NCBI GenBank assembly: GCA_017305815.1
Contig: JAFKJZ010000440.1
Span: 1-10,418, forward strand
Origin: Hyphomicrobiales bacterium
GTDB taxonomy: Bacteria; Pseudomonadota; Alphaproteobacteria; Rhizobiales; Kaistiaceae
DNA length: 10,418 bases
Reading direction: 5' to 3'
Position 1 is the stretch's first letter; each line of letters opens with the position of its first letter. The position numbers were made by a program, and so were the translations under genes. The notes beneath the pieces were generated by a model. The model searched no databases, had not been told where the DNA came from, and saw only the letters and a program-made list of their open reading frames with translations. This document shows, one piece after another, positions 1 to 7,263 of this stretch.

Positions 1-1063
<1,063 letters not shown>

Positions 1064-1102
1064 GGCAATGACGGGCGGCCGCGGCCGCTCTGCTCTACCC
1101 CT

Positions 1103-1128
1103 CGCGACCGCGCCACGGCGCGGTCGCG
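1103..1128 (+). terminator. GC-rich hairpin downstream of aatA
   Basis: Arms 1103-1114 and 1117-1128 are perfect reverse complements (12 bp; 11 bp closed by a CACG tetraloop is more realistic). The hairpin begins 40 bases after the aatA stop, as expected for an intrinsic terminator. No T-run follows, which is common for terminators in high-GC alphaproteobacteria but lowers certainty. A 14-base palindrome at 1075-1088, made of two overlapping GCGGCCGC units, lies just ahead and could add to the structure. Confidence 0.55.
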
Positions 1129-1186
1129 TCGCCTCCCCCGGACGCGTTCCCCATCCGCGGGCATCGTCTCGGCGCGTCGCTGCACA

Positions 1187-1210
1187 TGCGGGAAGACAGA
1201 ACCTCCCGCA
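1187..1210. repeat. Short inverted repeat upstream of the VOC gene
   Basis: TGCGGGA (1187-1193) and TCCCGCA (1204-1210) are perfect 7-base inverted arms around a 10-base spacer, ending 50 bases before the ATG of the VOC gene. The position would suit an operator or a leader hairpin of that gene. In DNA this GC-rich a 7-bp repeat can arise by chance, so function is only a guess. Confidence 0.3.
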
Positions 1211-1260
1211 GGTCGTATCCTCCTGCCGAATTTCGCGCCACTCCGGGGGAACCGGCTTCG

Positions 1261-1665
1261 ATGCTTGATCTGCGCCTTCACCACGTCTCTATCGTCGTGA
1301 CTGACCTCGAGCGATCGGTCGCCTTCTACCAGAAGGCGTTCGGCCTCGAGCGCCTGCCGCGCCCGCCCTTCAGGACGCAGGGCGCCTGGCTCGACTGCCA
1401 TGGCCAGCAGATCCACCTGATCCTCTACCCGCAGGGCACCTATCGCGCCAACGAGGCGATCGACAACAACGACGTCCACTTCTCGTTCCACACGCGCGAC
1501 TTCTACGCCATCCTCGACCACCTGCTGGCGCAGGGCTTCCACGAGGGCCCGGACGCGAACGATCCGATGCGCCTCTACGTACTGCGCGACGGTCCCGCCG
1601 GTTTCCCGCAGCTCTACCTGCGCGACCCCGACCGCAACGTCGTGGAGGTCAATGGTGCTCCCTGA
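1261..1665 (+). CDS. VOC (glyoxalase/bleomycin resistance/dioxygenase fold) family protein
   Basis: The 134-residue product is a single-chain vicinal oxygen chelate protein with two beta-alpha-beta-beta-beta modules, likely a cytoplasmic homodimer with a divalent-metal site. Module 1 opens with LHHVSIVVTDLERSVAFY (His8), the usual first metal ligand. Module 2 opens with DVHFSFHTRDFY (His73) and ends with YLRDPDRNVVEVN, whose Glu129 matches the last metal ligand. His52 in the QIHLIL strand may be the fourth ligand. The DPDRN(V)VEV ending is typical of glyoxalase I and fosfomycin-resistance relatives, but the true substrate cannot be read from the sequence. I chose ATG 1261 because GGGGGA lies at 1245-1250, 10 bases upstream, and the fold begins immediately. 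An earlier in-frame ATG at 1186 would add 25 residues that resemble no VOC sequence. Cardiolipin synthase follows after 36 bp and may share the transcript. Confidence 0.85.
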   Translation: MLDLRLHHVSIVVTDLERSVAFYQKAFGLERLPRPPFRTQGAWLDCHGQQIHLILYPQGTYRANEAIDNNDVHFSFHTRDFYAILDHLLAQGFHEGPDANDPMRLYVLRDGPAGFPQLYLRDPDRNVVEVNGAP

Positions 1666-1701
1666 TCGCGGTCCCCTCCCCGCTCAAGCGTCAGGCAGGC
1701 C

Positions 1702-3144
1702 ATGACGGCCAATCATCTCGCCCTCTTCTTCTCGTTCCTGCACATCGTCTTCGCCGCGGCGGTGACGATCCACGCTCTGCTGACCCGGCTGAACCCGCAG
1801 TCGACCGTCGCCTGGATCGGCCTCGCCTGGCTGTCGCCCTATATCGGCGCCCTTCTTTACGTCATGCTCGGCGTCAACCGGGTCCGTCGCAAGGCGATCA
1901 AGCTTTCCAGCCCGGGCGACGACATCGACCCGCCGGAATCGCGCTTCGCGCTGACCCCGGCCGACGTCGCCCATGGCGAAGACGAACATCTGGAGCCCCT
2001 GGCGAAGTTCGGGCTCCGGATCACCGGCCGGCCGCTGCTGGCCGGCAACGGCATCACGCCTCTGGTTGACGGCCACGCCGCCTATCCCGAGATGATACGC
2101 GCCATCGACGCGGCGACGACGAGCGTCGGCATCTCCGGCTACATCTTCCATGACGATCTCGGCGGCGCGCCGATCATCGACGCGCTGATCGCGGCGCATG
2201 GGCGCGGCATCGCCGTGCGGGTTCTGCTCGACGGCATCGGCGGCGGATACCTGAAGAACCCAGCCTATGACCGGCTGCTCGCCGCCAAGGTCCCGGTCGC
2301 CCGCTTCCTGCATGAGGTCGCGCCCTGGAAGATGTCGTTCATCAACCTCCGCAACCACAAGAAGGTGATGGTGGTCGACGGCAGCCACGGCTTCACCGGC
2401 GGCATGAACATCAGCGCCGGCAATCTCTACCGCGACATCACCATCCCGATGGACCGCGCCGTGCAGGACGTGCATTTCCGCGTCGAGGGCCCGGTGGTCT
2501 CGCACCTGATGGAGACCTTCGCCGAGGACTGGGCGTTTACCGCCAACGAACTGCTCGAGGGTCCGGCCTGGTTCCCGGAAATCGGCGGCGCCGGCTCGAT
2601 CCCGGCGCGCGGCATTGCCAGCGGTCCGGACGAGGACAATGAGAAGCTGATGTGGACGATGGCGGCGGCGATCGCCCGCGCCGAGCGGCGCATCCGCATC
2701 GTCACGCCCTATTTCCTGCCGGACGAACGCATCAATTCGCAGCTGGCGCTGGCAGCGCTGCGTGGCGTCTCGGTCGAAATCCTGCTGCCCGAGATCTCCG
2801 ACCAGGCCTACATGGACTGGGCGATGAACGCCTCGCTGTCGCCGCTGATCCGTTCCGGCTGCCGCATCAGCCGTGCCGAGCCGCCCTTCGACCACTCCAA
2901 GCTGATGACCGTTGACGGCGCCTGGGCGCTCTTCGGCAGCGCCAATTGGGATGCGCGCAGCCTGCGGCTCAACTTCGAGTTCAACGTCGAGGCTTATGAC
3001 GCCGCGTTCGCGGACGTGATCGACCGGCTGATCGACCACAAACAGGCCAAGGGGCGACCCGTCACGCTGGCGGAACTGCGTCGCCGCCGCCTGCCGACCC
3101 GCCTGCGCGACGCCGCCACCCGGCTGCTGACGCCCTATCTCTAG
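1702..3144 (+). CDS. cls: Cardiolipin synthase, phospholipase D family
   Basis: The 480-residue membrane enzyme joins phosphatidyl groups to make cardiolipin, either from two phosphatidylglycerols as in ClsA, or from phosphatidylglycerol plus another donor. The N-terminus has two predicted membrane helices (about residues 5-27 and 36-57), including the NPQSTVAWIGLAWLSPYIG segment typical of the PLDc_N domain. Two HKD phosphatidyltransferase motifs follow: H219-K221-D226 (in NHKKVMVVDG, followed by GGMNIS) and H398-K400-D405 (in DHSKLMTVDG, followed by FGSANWD). Each histidine side contributes to one composite active site. Length and architecture are normal for the family. The start ATG 1702 has a modest CAGGCAGG ribosome site directly upstream. 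The gene sits 36 bp behind the VOC gene and converges on corA. ClsA-type is the best guess; substrate preference is not visible. Confidence 0.93.
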   Translation: MTANHLALFFSFLHIVFAAAVTIHALLTRLNPQSTVAWIGLAWLSPYIGALLYVMLGVNRVRRKAIKLSSPGDDIDPPESRFALTPADVAHGEDEHLEPLAKFGLRITGRPLLAGNGITPLVDGHAAYPEMIRAIDAATTSVGISGYIFHDDLGGAPIIDALIAAHGRGIAVRVLLDGIGGGYLKNPAYDRLLAAKVPVARFLHEVAPWKMSFINLRNHKKVMVVDGSHGFTGGMNISAGNLYRDITIPMDRAVQDVHFRVEGPVVSHLMETFAEDWAFTANELLEGPAWFPEIGGAGSIPARGIASGPDEDNEKLMWTMAAAIARAERRIRIVTPYFLPDERINSQLALAALRGVSVEILLPEISDQAYMDWAMNASLSPLIRSGCRISRAEPPFDHSKLMTVDGAWALFGSANWDARSLRLNFEFNVEAYDAAFADVIDRLIDHKQAKGRPVTLAELRRRRLPTRLRDAATRLLTPYL

Positions 3145-3162
3145 GCACGAGCGGCAATTCGG

Positions 3163-4131
3163 CTATAGCCAGCCGCGCCGCTTGAAATAGAGGAACGGCA
3201 CCAGCGCCGACACCACCATGATCACCAGCGCCAGCGGATAGCCGAAGCCCCAGCCGAGCTCCGGCATGTCCTTGAAGTTCATGCCGTAGATCGTGCCGAT
3301 CAGCGTCGGCGGCATCAGGATGGTCGAGGCGACCGTCAGCACGCTCACCACCTGGTTCTGCTGGTTGGCGACGAGGCCGAGCGTCGCGTCGAGCAGGAAG
3401 GTGATCTTGTTCAGGACGAAATTGACATGGTCCTCGAGCGAGCGCACGTCGCGCAGCGCCAGCTTCAGCCGCGCATTGTTGCCGTTCTTCAGGTCCGGCA
3501 GCATGGCGGCGGCATATTGGGCGAGCCGCTCCAGCGAGGAGAGGCTCTCGCGCGCCTTCGAGGCGAGGTCGCCCTGCATGCCGATCGCGCCGATCAGGAT
3601 GGAGAGCCGCTTGGAGCGGATCCGCTCGCTGGCCTTGCGGGTGAATATCTCGCTGTTGATGCGGTCGACCGCCTGGGCGATGTGCTCGAGCACGTCCGCC
3701 GTGCGGGCTATGAAGGCCTCGAGCAGTCCGTTGAAGATGCCGGCCGGGGTGCCGCAGCCGCTGTCGGGCTTCGGCGCGATGGCGAGGAACTGGCGAAACG
3801 CCTTCATGTCCTCGTAGCGCAAGGTAACTATTTTCGTCTTTCCGACGCCAAAGGTGAACGGCGTCAGCACGGGATGACCGGCGTCGAGACCGGCGAGCAC
3901 GCTCGCCGTCATGAACACGACGCCGTTCTCGACATAGAAGCGGCTGGAGAACTCGATCTCCTGAGTCTCCTCGCGCGTTGGCACCAAAGCGCCGAGAAAG
4001 GCTTCGGCGGCGTGCTCTTCCTCGGCAGTCGGCGCGAAGAGGTCGAGCCAGGCGGCCGACGTGCCGGCCGCCGGCGCGTCGATCGAGATCGGTGCGAGGC
4101 CGGTTGCTGAAATCGCGTAGGCAGTCAGCAT
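3163..4131 (-). CDS. corA: CorA-family magnesium (divalent cation) channel
   Basis: This 322-residue inner-membrane protein would form the homopentameric CorA channel that lets Mg2+ (and often Co2+ or Ni2+) into the cell. Residues 1 to about 255 form the cytoplasmic alpha/beta plus long-helix funnel. TM1 spans about 262-282 and ends in the signature YGMNF (GMN at 283-285). The short outer loop contains MPEL, the acidic loop usual in Mg2+-type CorA, and TM2 spans about 299-316. The protein ends in the basic FKRRGWL tail, which is typical. Start: ATG at 4131-4129 with GGAG (plus-strand 4138-4141) six bases upstream. Transcription diverges from the DUF992 gene and converges with cls, with only 18 bp between the two stop codons. 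A Zn2+ exporter or importer of the ZntB type is an alternative, but the MPEL loop favours CorA. Confidence 0.93.
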   Translation of the reverse strand: MLTAYAISATGLAPISIDAPAAGTSAAWLDLFAPTAEEEHAAEAFLGALVPTREETQEIEFSSRFYVENGVVFMTASVLAGLDAGHPVLTPFTFGVGKTKIVTLRYEDMKAFRQFLAIAPKPDSGCGTPAGIFNGLLEAFIARTADVLEHIAQAVDRINSEIFTRKASERIRSKRLSILIGAIGMQGDLASKARESLSSLERLAQYAAAMLPDLKNGNNARLKLALRDVRSLEDHVNFVLNKITFLLDATLGLVANQQNQVVSVLTVASTILMPPTLIGTIYGMNFKDMPELGWGFGYPLALVIMVVSALVPFLYFKRRGWL

Positions 4132-4166
4132 GCAAAGCTCCAGTGCGTTAACCGAATGGCAAGGCT

Positions 4167-4182
4167 TGTGAGCGTTGTCACT
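4167..4182. promoter_or_regulatory. CRP/FNR-family-like palindrome in the divergent corA/DUF992 region
   Basis: The sequence reads TTGTGAGCGTTGTCACTT over 4166-4183: GTGA and TCAC half-sites separated by six bases. It matches the enterobacterial CRP consensus TGTGA-N6-TCACA at nine of the ten fixed positions. Its centre (about 4174.5) would lie near -60 relative to a start at about 4235 predicted from the promoter hexamers described at 4201-4228, which is the class I activator position. It could also serve corA, which starts 36 bases away on the other strand. Alphaproteobacteria have many CRP/FNR-family regulators, so the cognate protein is unknown, and the site is unproven. Confidence 0.38.
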
Positions 4183-4200
4183 TGCGCCGCCCTCAAACGT

Positions 4201-4228
4201 TTGTCATGACGAACCTAAGTCCTATGTC
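4201..4228 (+). promoter_or_regulatory. Candidate sigma70-type promoter for the DUF992 gene
   Basis: TTGTCA (4201-4206) and TATGTC (4223-4228) are separated by 16 bases and resemble -35 and -10 elements. A start near 4235 would give a leader of about 130 bases before the ATG at 4364. A 10-base perfect palindrome, CAAACGTTTG (4194-4203), overlaps the -35 and could be an operator. The leader holds a small hairpin (GGTTC 4285-4289 / GAACC 4294-4298), but I recognise no riboswitch. I could not pick out a convincing corA promoter on the other strand. Confidence 0.35.
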
Positions 4229-4363
4229 GATGGGATCGAACCGCTGCAAGGCCCGTTGTAGGACCAAGCGCGGTCGTCACCCGCGGTTCCGCCGAACCCC
4301 CACCGACGGAATCCGCATCGCGGCTCGGGAGACCGGGCCGTAACACGAAAGGAAAAATTGATT

Positions 4364-4879
4364 ATGGCGAAGTTTGTTTCCCTTAAGTCTATTGCAGCGG
4401 CTACCGCTGTCGTGCTGGCCGGCATGGGTGTCGCCAAGGCCGCCGACATCGTCGCCCCGGTTTACGAAGACGGCCGCAACGGCATTCGCATCGGCATGCT
4501 GACCTGCGACATCAATTCGGGCCTCGGCTACGTCATCGCCTCGGCCAAGGAAGTCGCCTGCACGTTCAAGCCGAATGGCGGCCGCGCCGAGGATTACGTC
4601 GGCAACATCAAGAAGCTGGGCGTCGACCTCGGCTACACCAGCCAGAGCCGCCTGATCTGGGCCGTGTTCGCTCCGACCGCCGGCTACCACCGCGGCTCGC
4701 TTGGCGGTCTCTATCTCGGCGCGACCGCCGAGGCGACCGTCGGCGCCGGCATCGGCACCAACGTCCTGTTCGGCGGCACTCGCGGCTCGATCGCCCTGCA
4801 GCCGATCAGCGCCACCGGCCAGATCGGCCTGAACGTCGCCGCCGGCGGCGCTGCCCTGCTGCTCGACCCGGTCAACTAA
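4364..4879 (+). CDS. Secreted DUF992 family protein
   Basis: The 171-residue product is exported: a basic start (MAKFVSLK), a hydrophobic core (about 10-22) and VAKA-A form a Sec signal peptide, probably cut after Ala26 or Ala27. The mature protein matches the DUF992 pattern as I know it: RIGMLTCDI near the start, VACTFKP, an EDYVGNIKKLGVDLGY block, WAVFAPT, a Gly/Ala-rich ATAEATVGAGIGTNVLFGG stretch, and ALQPISATGQIGLNVAAGGA near the end. Cys48 and Cys66 are the only cysteines and could form a periplasmic disulfide. The family is common in Hyphomicrobiales and has no established function that I know of. The alternating small and polar residues suggest beta structure, which is inference. Start: ATG 4364 with AAGGA (4349-4353) 10 bases upstream; an in-frame TTG at 4358 would add two residues but has poorer spacing. 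It is monocistronic, with a terminator 35 bases after the stop. Confidence 0.88.
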   Translation: MAKFVSLKSIAAATAVVLAGMGVAKAADIVAPVYEDGRNGIRIGMLTCDINSGLGYVIASAKEVACTFKPNGGRAEDYVGNIKKLGVDLGYTSQSRLIWAVFAPTAGYHRGSLGGLYLGATAEATVGAGIGTNVLFGGTRGSIALQPISATGQIGLNVAAGGAALLLDPVN

Positions 4880-4913
4880 GACCTGGTTCTCGCGCTTCAT
4901 TCCTTCGGGATCA

Positions 4914-4942
4914 GAAGGCCCGCGCCATCGGCGCGGGCCTTC
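4914..4942 (+). terminator. Intrinsic terminator after the DUF992 gene
   Basis: Arms 4914-4926 and 4930-4942 pair perfectly over 13 bp, leaving a three-base ATC loop (four to five bases if the last pair opens). The strong GC-rich stem is followed by GTCGTTTCC, a weak T-rich tail. It starts 35 bases after the DUF992 stop and isolates that gene from the EF-G-like gene downstream. Confidence 0.8.
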
Positions 4943-5086
4943 GTCGTTTCCGGGCCACACGAATTCGCGTTTTCACACCGCCTTGCCATGCCCGGCTTTC
5001 CCTGAGACGATCCGTTTGCGGGCCGGGTCTCTGGCTCCGGTCCACGCGTCCAAGACATGAGAATGCCACAAGAACATTTCATGAAC

Positions 5087-5092
5087 GGAGGA
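5087..5092 (+). promoter_or_regulatory. Strong Shine-Dalgarno of the EF-G-like gene
   Basis: GGAGGA matches the anti-Shine-Dalgarno closely and lies four bases before ATG 5097, which fixes that codon as the start. The earlier ATGs at 5057, 5063 and 5081 are in another frame. No clear promoter hexamers stand out between 4943 and 5086. Confidence 0.75.
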
Positions 5093-5096
5093 AGCG

Positions 5097-7160
5097 ATGA
5101 CGGACAGGAACGGAGGTGGTGTCGGCAGAAGCGCCGGCCCCAAGGCGATCGCCCTGATCGGGCCATTCGGCAGCGGCAAGACGACGCTGATGGAGGCGAT
5201 CCTCGCGCGCACCGGCGCCATTCACCGTCAGGGTCTCGTCGGCGACGGCACCGCGGTCGGGGACGCCGGCGCGGAAGCCCGCGCCCATGCCATGAGCGTC
5301 GAGCTCAACGTCGCGGAGACCAGCTTCATGGGCGAACGAATCGCCCTGCTCGACTGCCCGGGCTCGGTCGAGTTCGCGCATGAGGCGGAGGCGGTCCTGG
5401 CCGCCGTCGACTGCGCCGTTGTCGTCGCCGAGGCCGACGAGAAGAAGGTCGGCGCGCTGCAGCTCATCCTGCGGCGGCTGGAGGCGCTCAAAATTCCGCG
5501 CATCCTCTTCCTGAACAAGATCGACAAGAGCGAGAAAGGCGTCCGCGAGACGCTGGCGCTGCTGCAGCCGGCGAGCAGCGTCCCGCTGCTGCTCCGCCAC
5601 ATCCCCATCCGCCAGAACGATATCGTTACCGGCTTCGTCGACCTCGCGCTGGAGCGAGCGTTCATCTATCGCGAATACGCGCCGAGCGAACTGGTCGACA
5701 TGTCCGACGACGTCCGCGTCAATGAGGTGCGCGAACGCTATGCGATGCTGGAAAAGCTCGCCGACTATGACGATTCCCTAATGGAGGAGCTCCTGGAGGA
5801 CGTCGAGCCGTCACGCGAGCATGTGCTGGCGGATCTCGTGGTCGACATGCGCGCCGGCCTCGTCTGCCCGGTGCTGATCGGCTCCGCCCTGCATGGCCAT
5901 GGCGTCGGCCGCTTGCTGAAGGCGATCCGCCACGAGGCGCCGGATGTCGCCGCCACCGTCGGGCGGCTCGGCCTCGGCGATGGCCCCGAGACGGTGCTGC
6001 AGGTGATGAAGACCGTGCATACCGGGCACGCCGGCAAGCTCTCGATCTCTCGCGTGCTGCGCGGCACGATCCAGGACGGCGTCGAGCTGATGGGGCCGGA
6101 AGGCTCGGTCGGCCGCGTCTCCGGCCTGCTGCGCGTCTTCGGCCAGCAGGTGAACAAGCGCGAACCGGCTGCCGCCGGCGAGGTCGTCGGCCTCGGCAAG
6201 CTCGACGGCGCCGCGACCGGCATGACGCTTGCGACCGGCAAGCAGGTGCCCGCGCAGCTCGCGCCGCTCGTCGCGCCCGAGGCGGTGATCGCCGTCGCCG
6301 TCTCGCCGGCCGAGCGCAAGGACGAGACCAAGCTCTCGGCCGCGCTGCTGCGCCTCGCCGAGGAAAGCCCCGCCCTGCGTGTCTCGCAGGACGAGGAGGC
6401 CAGCGAGATCCGCCTCGCCGGCCAGGGCGAGATGCATCTGCGCGTGGCGCTCGAGCGGCTCGCCGCGCGCTACGGCCTCAAGGTCGAGACGAAGCCGCCC
6501 GCCATCCCCTATCGCGAGACGATCCGCGGCGAGGCGACGGTGCGTGGCCGGCACAAGAAGCAGTCCGGCGGCCACGGCCAGTTCGGCGACTGCGTCCTTG
6601 AGATCCGCCCGCAGCGCCGCGGCAATGGTTTCCTGTTCGAGGATGCGATCACCGGCGGCGTCGTGCCGCGCAACTACATTCCGGCCATCGAAGCCGGCGT
6701 GCAGGACGTGATGAAGCGCGGCCCGCTCGGCTTCCCGGTCGTCGACGTCGCCGTCAAGCTCACCGACGGCTCCTATCACAGCGTCGATTCCTCCGATCAG
6801 GCCTTTCGCACGGCGGCGCAGCTCGGCATGCGCGAGGCGCTGGAGGCGTGCAGCCCAGTCCTGCTCGAACCGGTGCTGCATGTCTCGGTGACGGTGCCCT
6901 CCGAGGCGAGCTCGCGGGTCAACATGATGGTGACGCAGCGCCGGGGCCAGTTGCTCGGCTTCGACGCCAAGCCGGATTGGCCCGGCTGGGACGTCGTCGA
7001 GGCGGAAATCCCGGAATCGGAGATGCGCGGGCTGATCGTCGAATTGCGGTCGGCGACGGCCGGCGTCGGCACCTATTCGAGCCGCTTCGATCATCTCGCC
7101 GAACTGACCGGACGCCTGGCTGATCAGGTCTCGGACAGGAAGGGAACGCGCGCCGCCTGA
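5097..7160 (+). CDS. EF-G-like translational GTPase paralogue
   Basis: The 687-residue protein has the five-domain layout of EF-G but divergent GTPase motifs. Domain I holds the P-loop GPFGSGKT (22-29), G3 as DCPGS (86-90), G4 as NKID (140-143) and a G5-like GSALHG (262-267). Canonical EF-G has DTPGH at G3, whose His triggers GTP hydrolysis on the ribosome; here it is Ser90. The switch I motif RGITI is also lost, replaced by RAHAMSV around 62-68. Domain II spans about 298-385, domain III contains AGQGEMHL (441-448), and domain IV begins near KKQSGGHGQFGD and keeps the tip motif GSYHSVDSSD (558-567). Domain V has SRVNMMVTQRRGQLLGFD (606-623). The ribosome-facing parts are therefore kept while the hydrolysis switch is altered. 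It is probably not the housekeeping translocase, which normally sits with rpsL, rpsG and tuf, absent here. A role in ribosome rescue, stress or recycling is possible but unknown. It appears monocistronic, bounded by hairpins. Confidence 0.9.
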   Translation: MTDRNGGGVGRSAGPKAIALIGPFGSGKTTLMEAILARTGAIHRQGLVGDGTAVGDAGAEARAHAMSVELNVAETSFMGERIALLDCPGSVEFAHEAEAVLAAVDCAVVVAEADEKKVGALQLILRRLEALKIPRILFLNKIDKSEKGVRETLALLQPASSVPLLLRHIPIRQNDIVTGFVDLALERAFIYREYAPSELVDMSDDVRVNEVRERYAMLEKLADYDDSLMEELLEDVEPSREHVLADLVVDMRAGLVCPVLIGSALHGHGVGRLLKAIRHEAPDVAATVGRLGLGDGPETVLQVMKTVHTGHAGKLSISRVLRGTIQDGVELMGPEGSVGRVSGLLRVFGQQVNKREPAAAGEVVGLGKLDGAATGMTLATGKQVPAQLAPLVAPEAVIAVAVSPAERKDETKLSAALLRLAEESPALRVSQDEEASEIRLAGQGEMHLRVALERLAARYGLKVETKPPAIPYRETIRGEATVRGRHKKQSGGHGQFGDCVLEIRPQRRGNGFLFEDAITGGVVPRNYIPAIEAGVQDVMKRGPLGFPVVDVAVKLTDGSYHSVDSSDQAFRTAAQLGMREALEACSPVLLEPVLHVSVTVPSEASSRVNMMVTQRRGQLLGFDAKPDWPGWDVVEAEIPESEMRGLIVELRSATAGVGTYSSRFDHLAELTGRLADQVSDRKGTRAA

Positions 7161-7178
7161 GAAGGCCCGCGAGAGCAG

Positions 7179-7214
7179 TGAAGGCAGGGCCGCCGCGCCG
7201 CGGCCCTGCCTTCA
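7179..7214 (+). terminator. Intrinsic terminator after the EF-G-like gene
   Basis: Arms 7179-7193 and 7200-7214 are perfect complements over 15 bp with the loop CGCGCC. It begins 18 bases after the stop codon. No T-run follows, as is usual for the hairpins in this window, but the long stem makes termination likely. It ends 49 bases before the proposed start of the diguanylate cyclase. Confidence 0.75.
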
Positions 7215-7263
7215 TCGACGCCAGTTTCCGGCATCGACCAACAATGACGCAAAACGAAGCAAG

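Noticed and set aside
1075..1088. Two overlapping GCGGCCGC palindromes just after aatA
   Set aside because: This is probably base-composition driven and at most adds to the terminator structure. No function can be argued.
1684..3039. Long antisense open frame (451 codons) opposite the cardiolipin synthase gene
   Set aside because: It mirrors the codon structure of a high-GC gene. The translation is Arg/Asp/His-rich without domains, and both HKD motifs lie on the plus strand.
3062..4135. Second minus-strand frame over corA (357 codons)
   Set aside because: The product is Arg-rich and lacks GMN or membrane helices. The real corA frame is 3163-4131.
4229..4363. Possible riboswitch or Mg2+-sensing leader before the DUF992 gene
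   Set aside because: Only a 5-bp hairpin (4285-4298) is clear. No known riboswitch motif is visible, and the corA leader on the other strand is too short for one.
5811..7094. Long antisense open frame (427 codons) opposite the EF-G-like gene
   Set aside because: Composition is typical of shadow frames in GC-rich DNA, and no domain or ribosome site is visible. The plus-strand EF-G frame explains the region fully.
4914..7171. An 11-base direct repeat (GAAGGCCCGCG) at 4914-4924 and 7161-7171 flanking the EF-G-like gene, as a possible trace of transposition
   Set aside because: Several 11-base matches are expected by chance in 10 kb of GC-rich DNA. One copy is a terminator arm, and there are no inverted ends or transposase remains.
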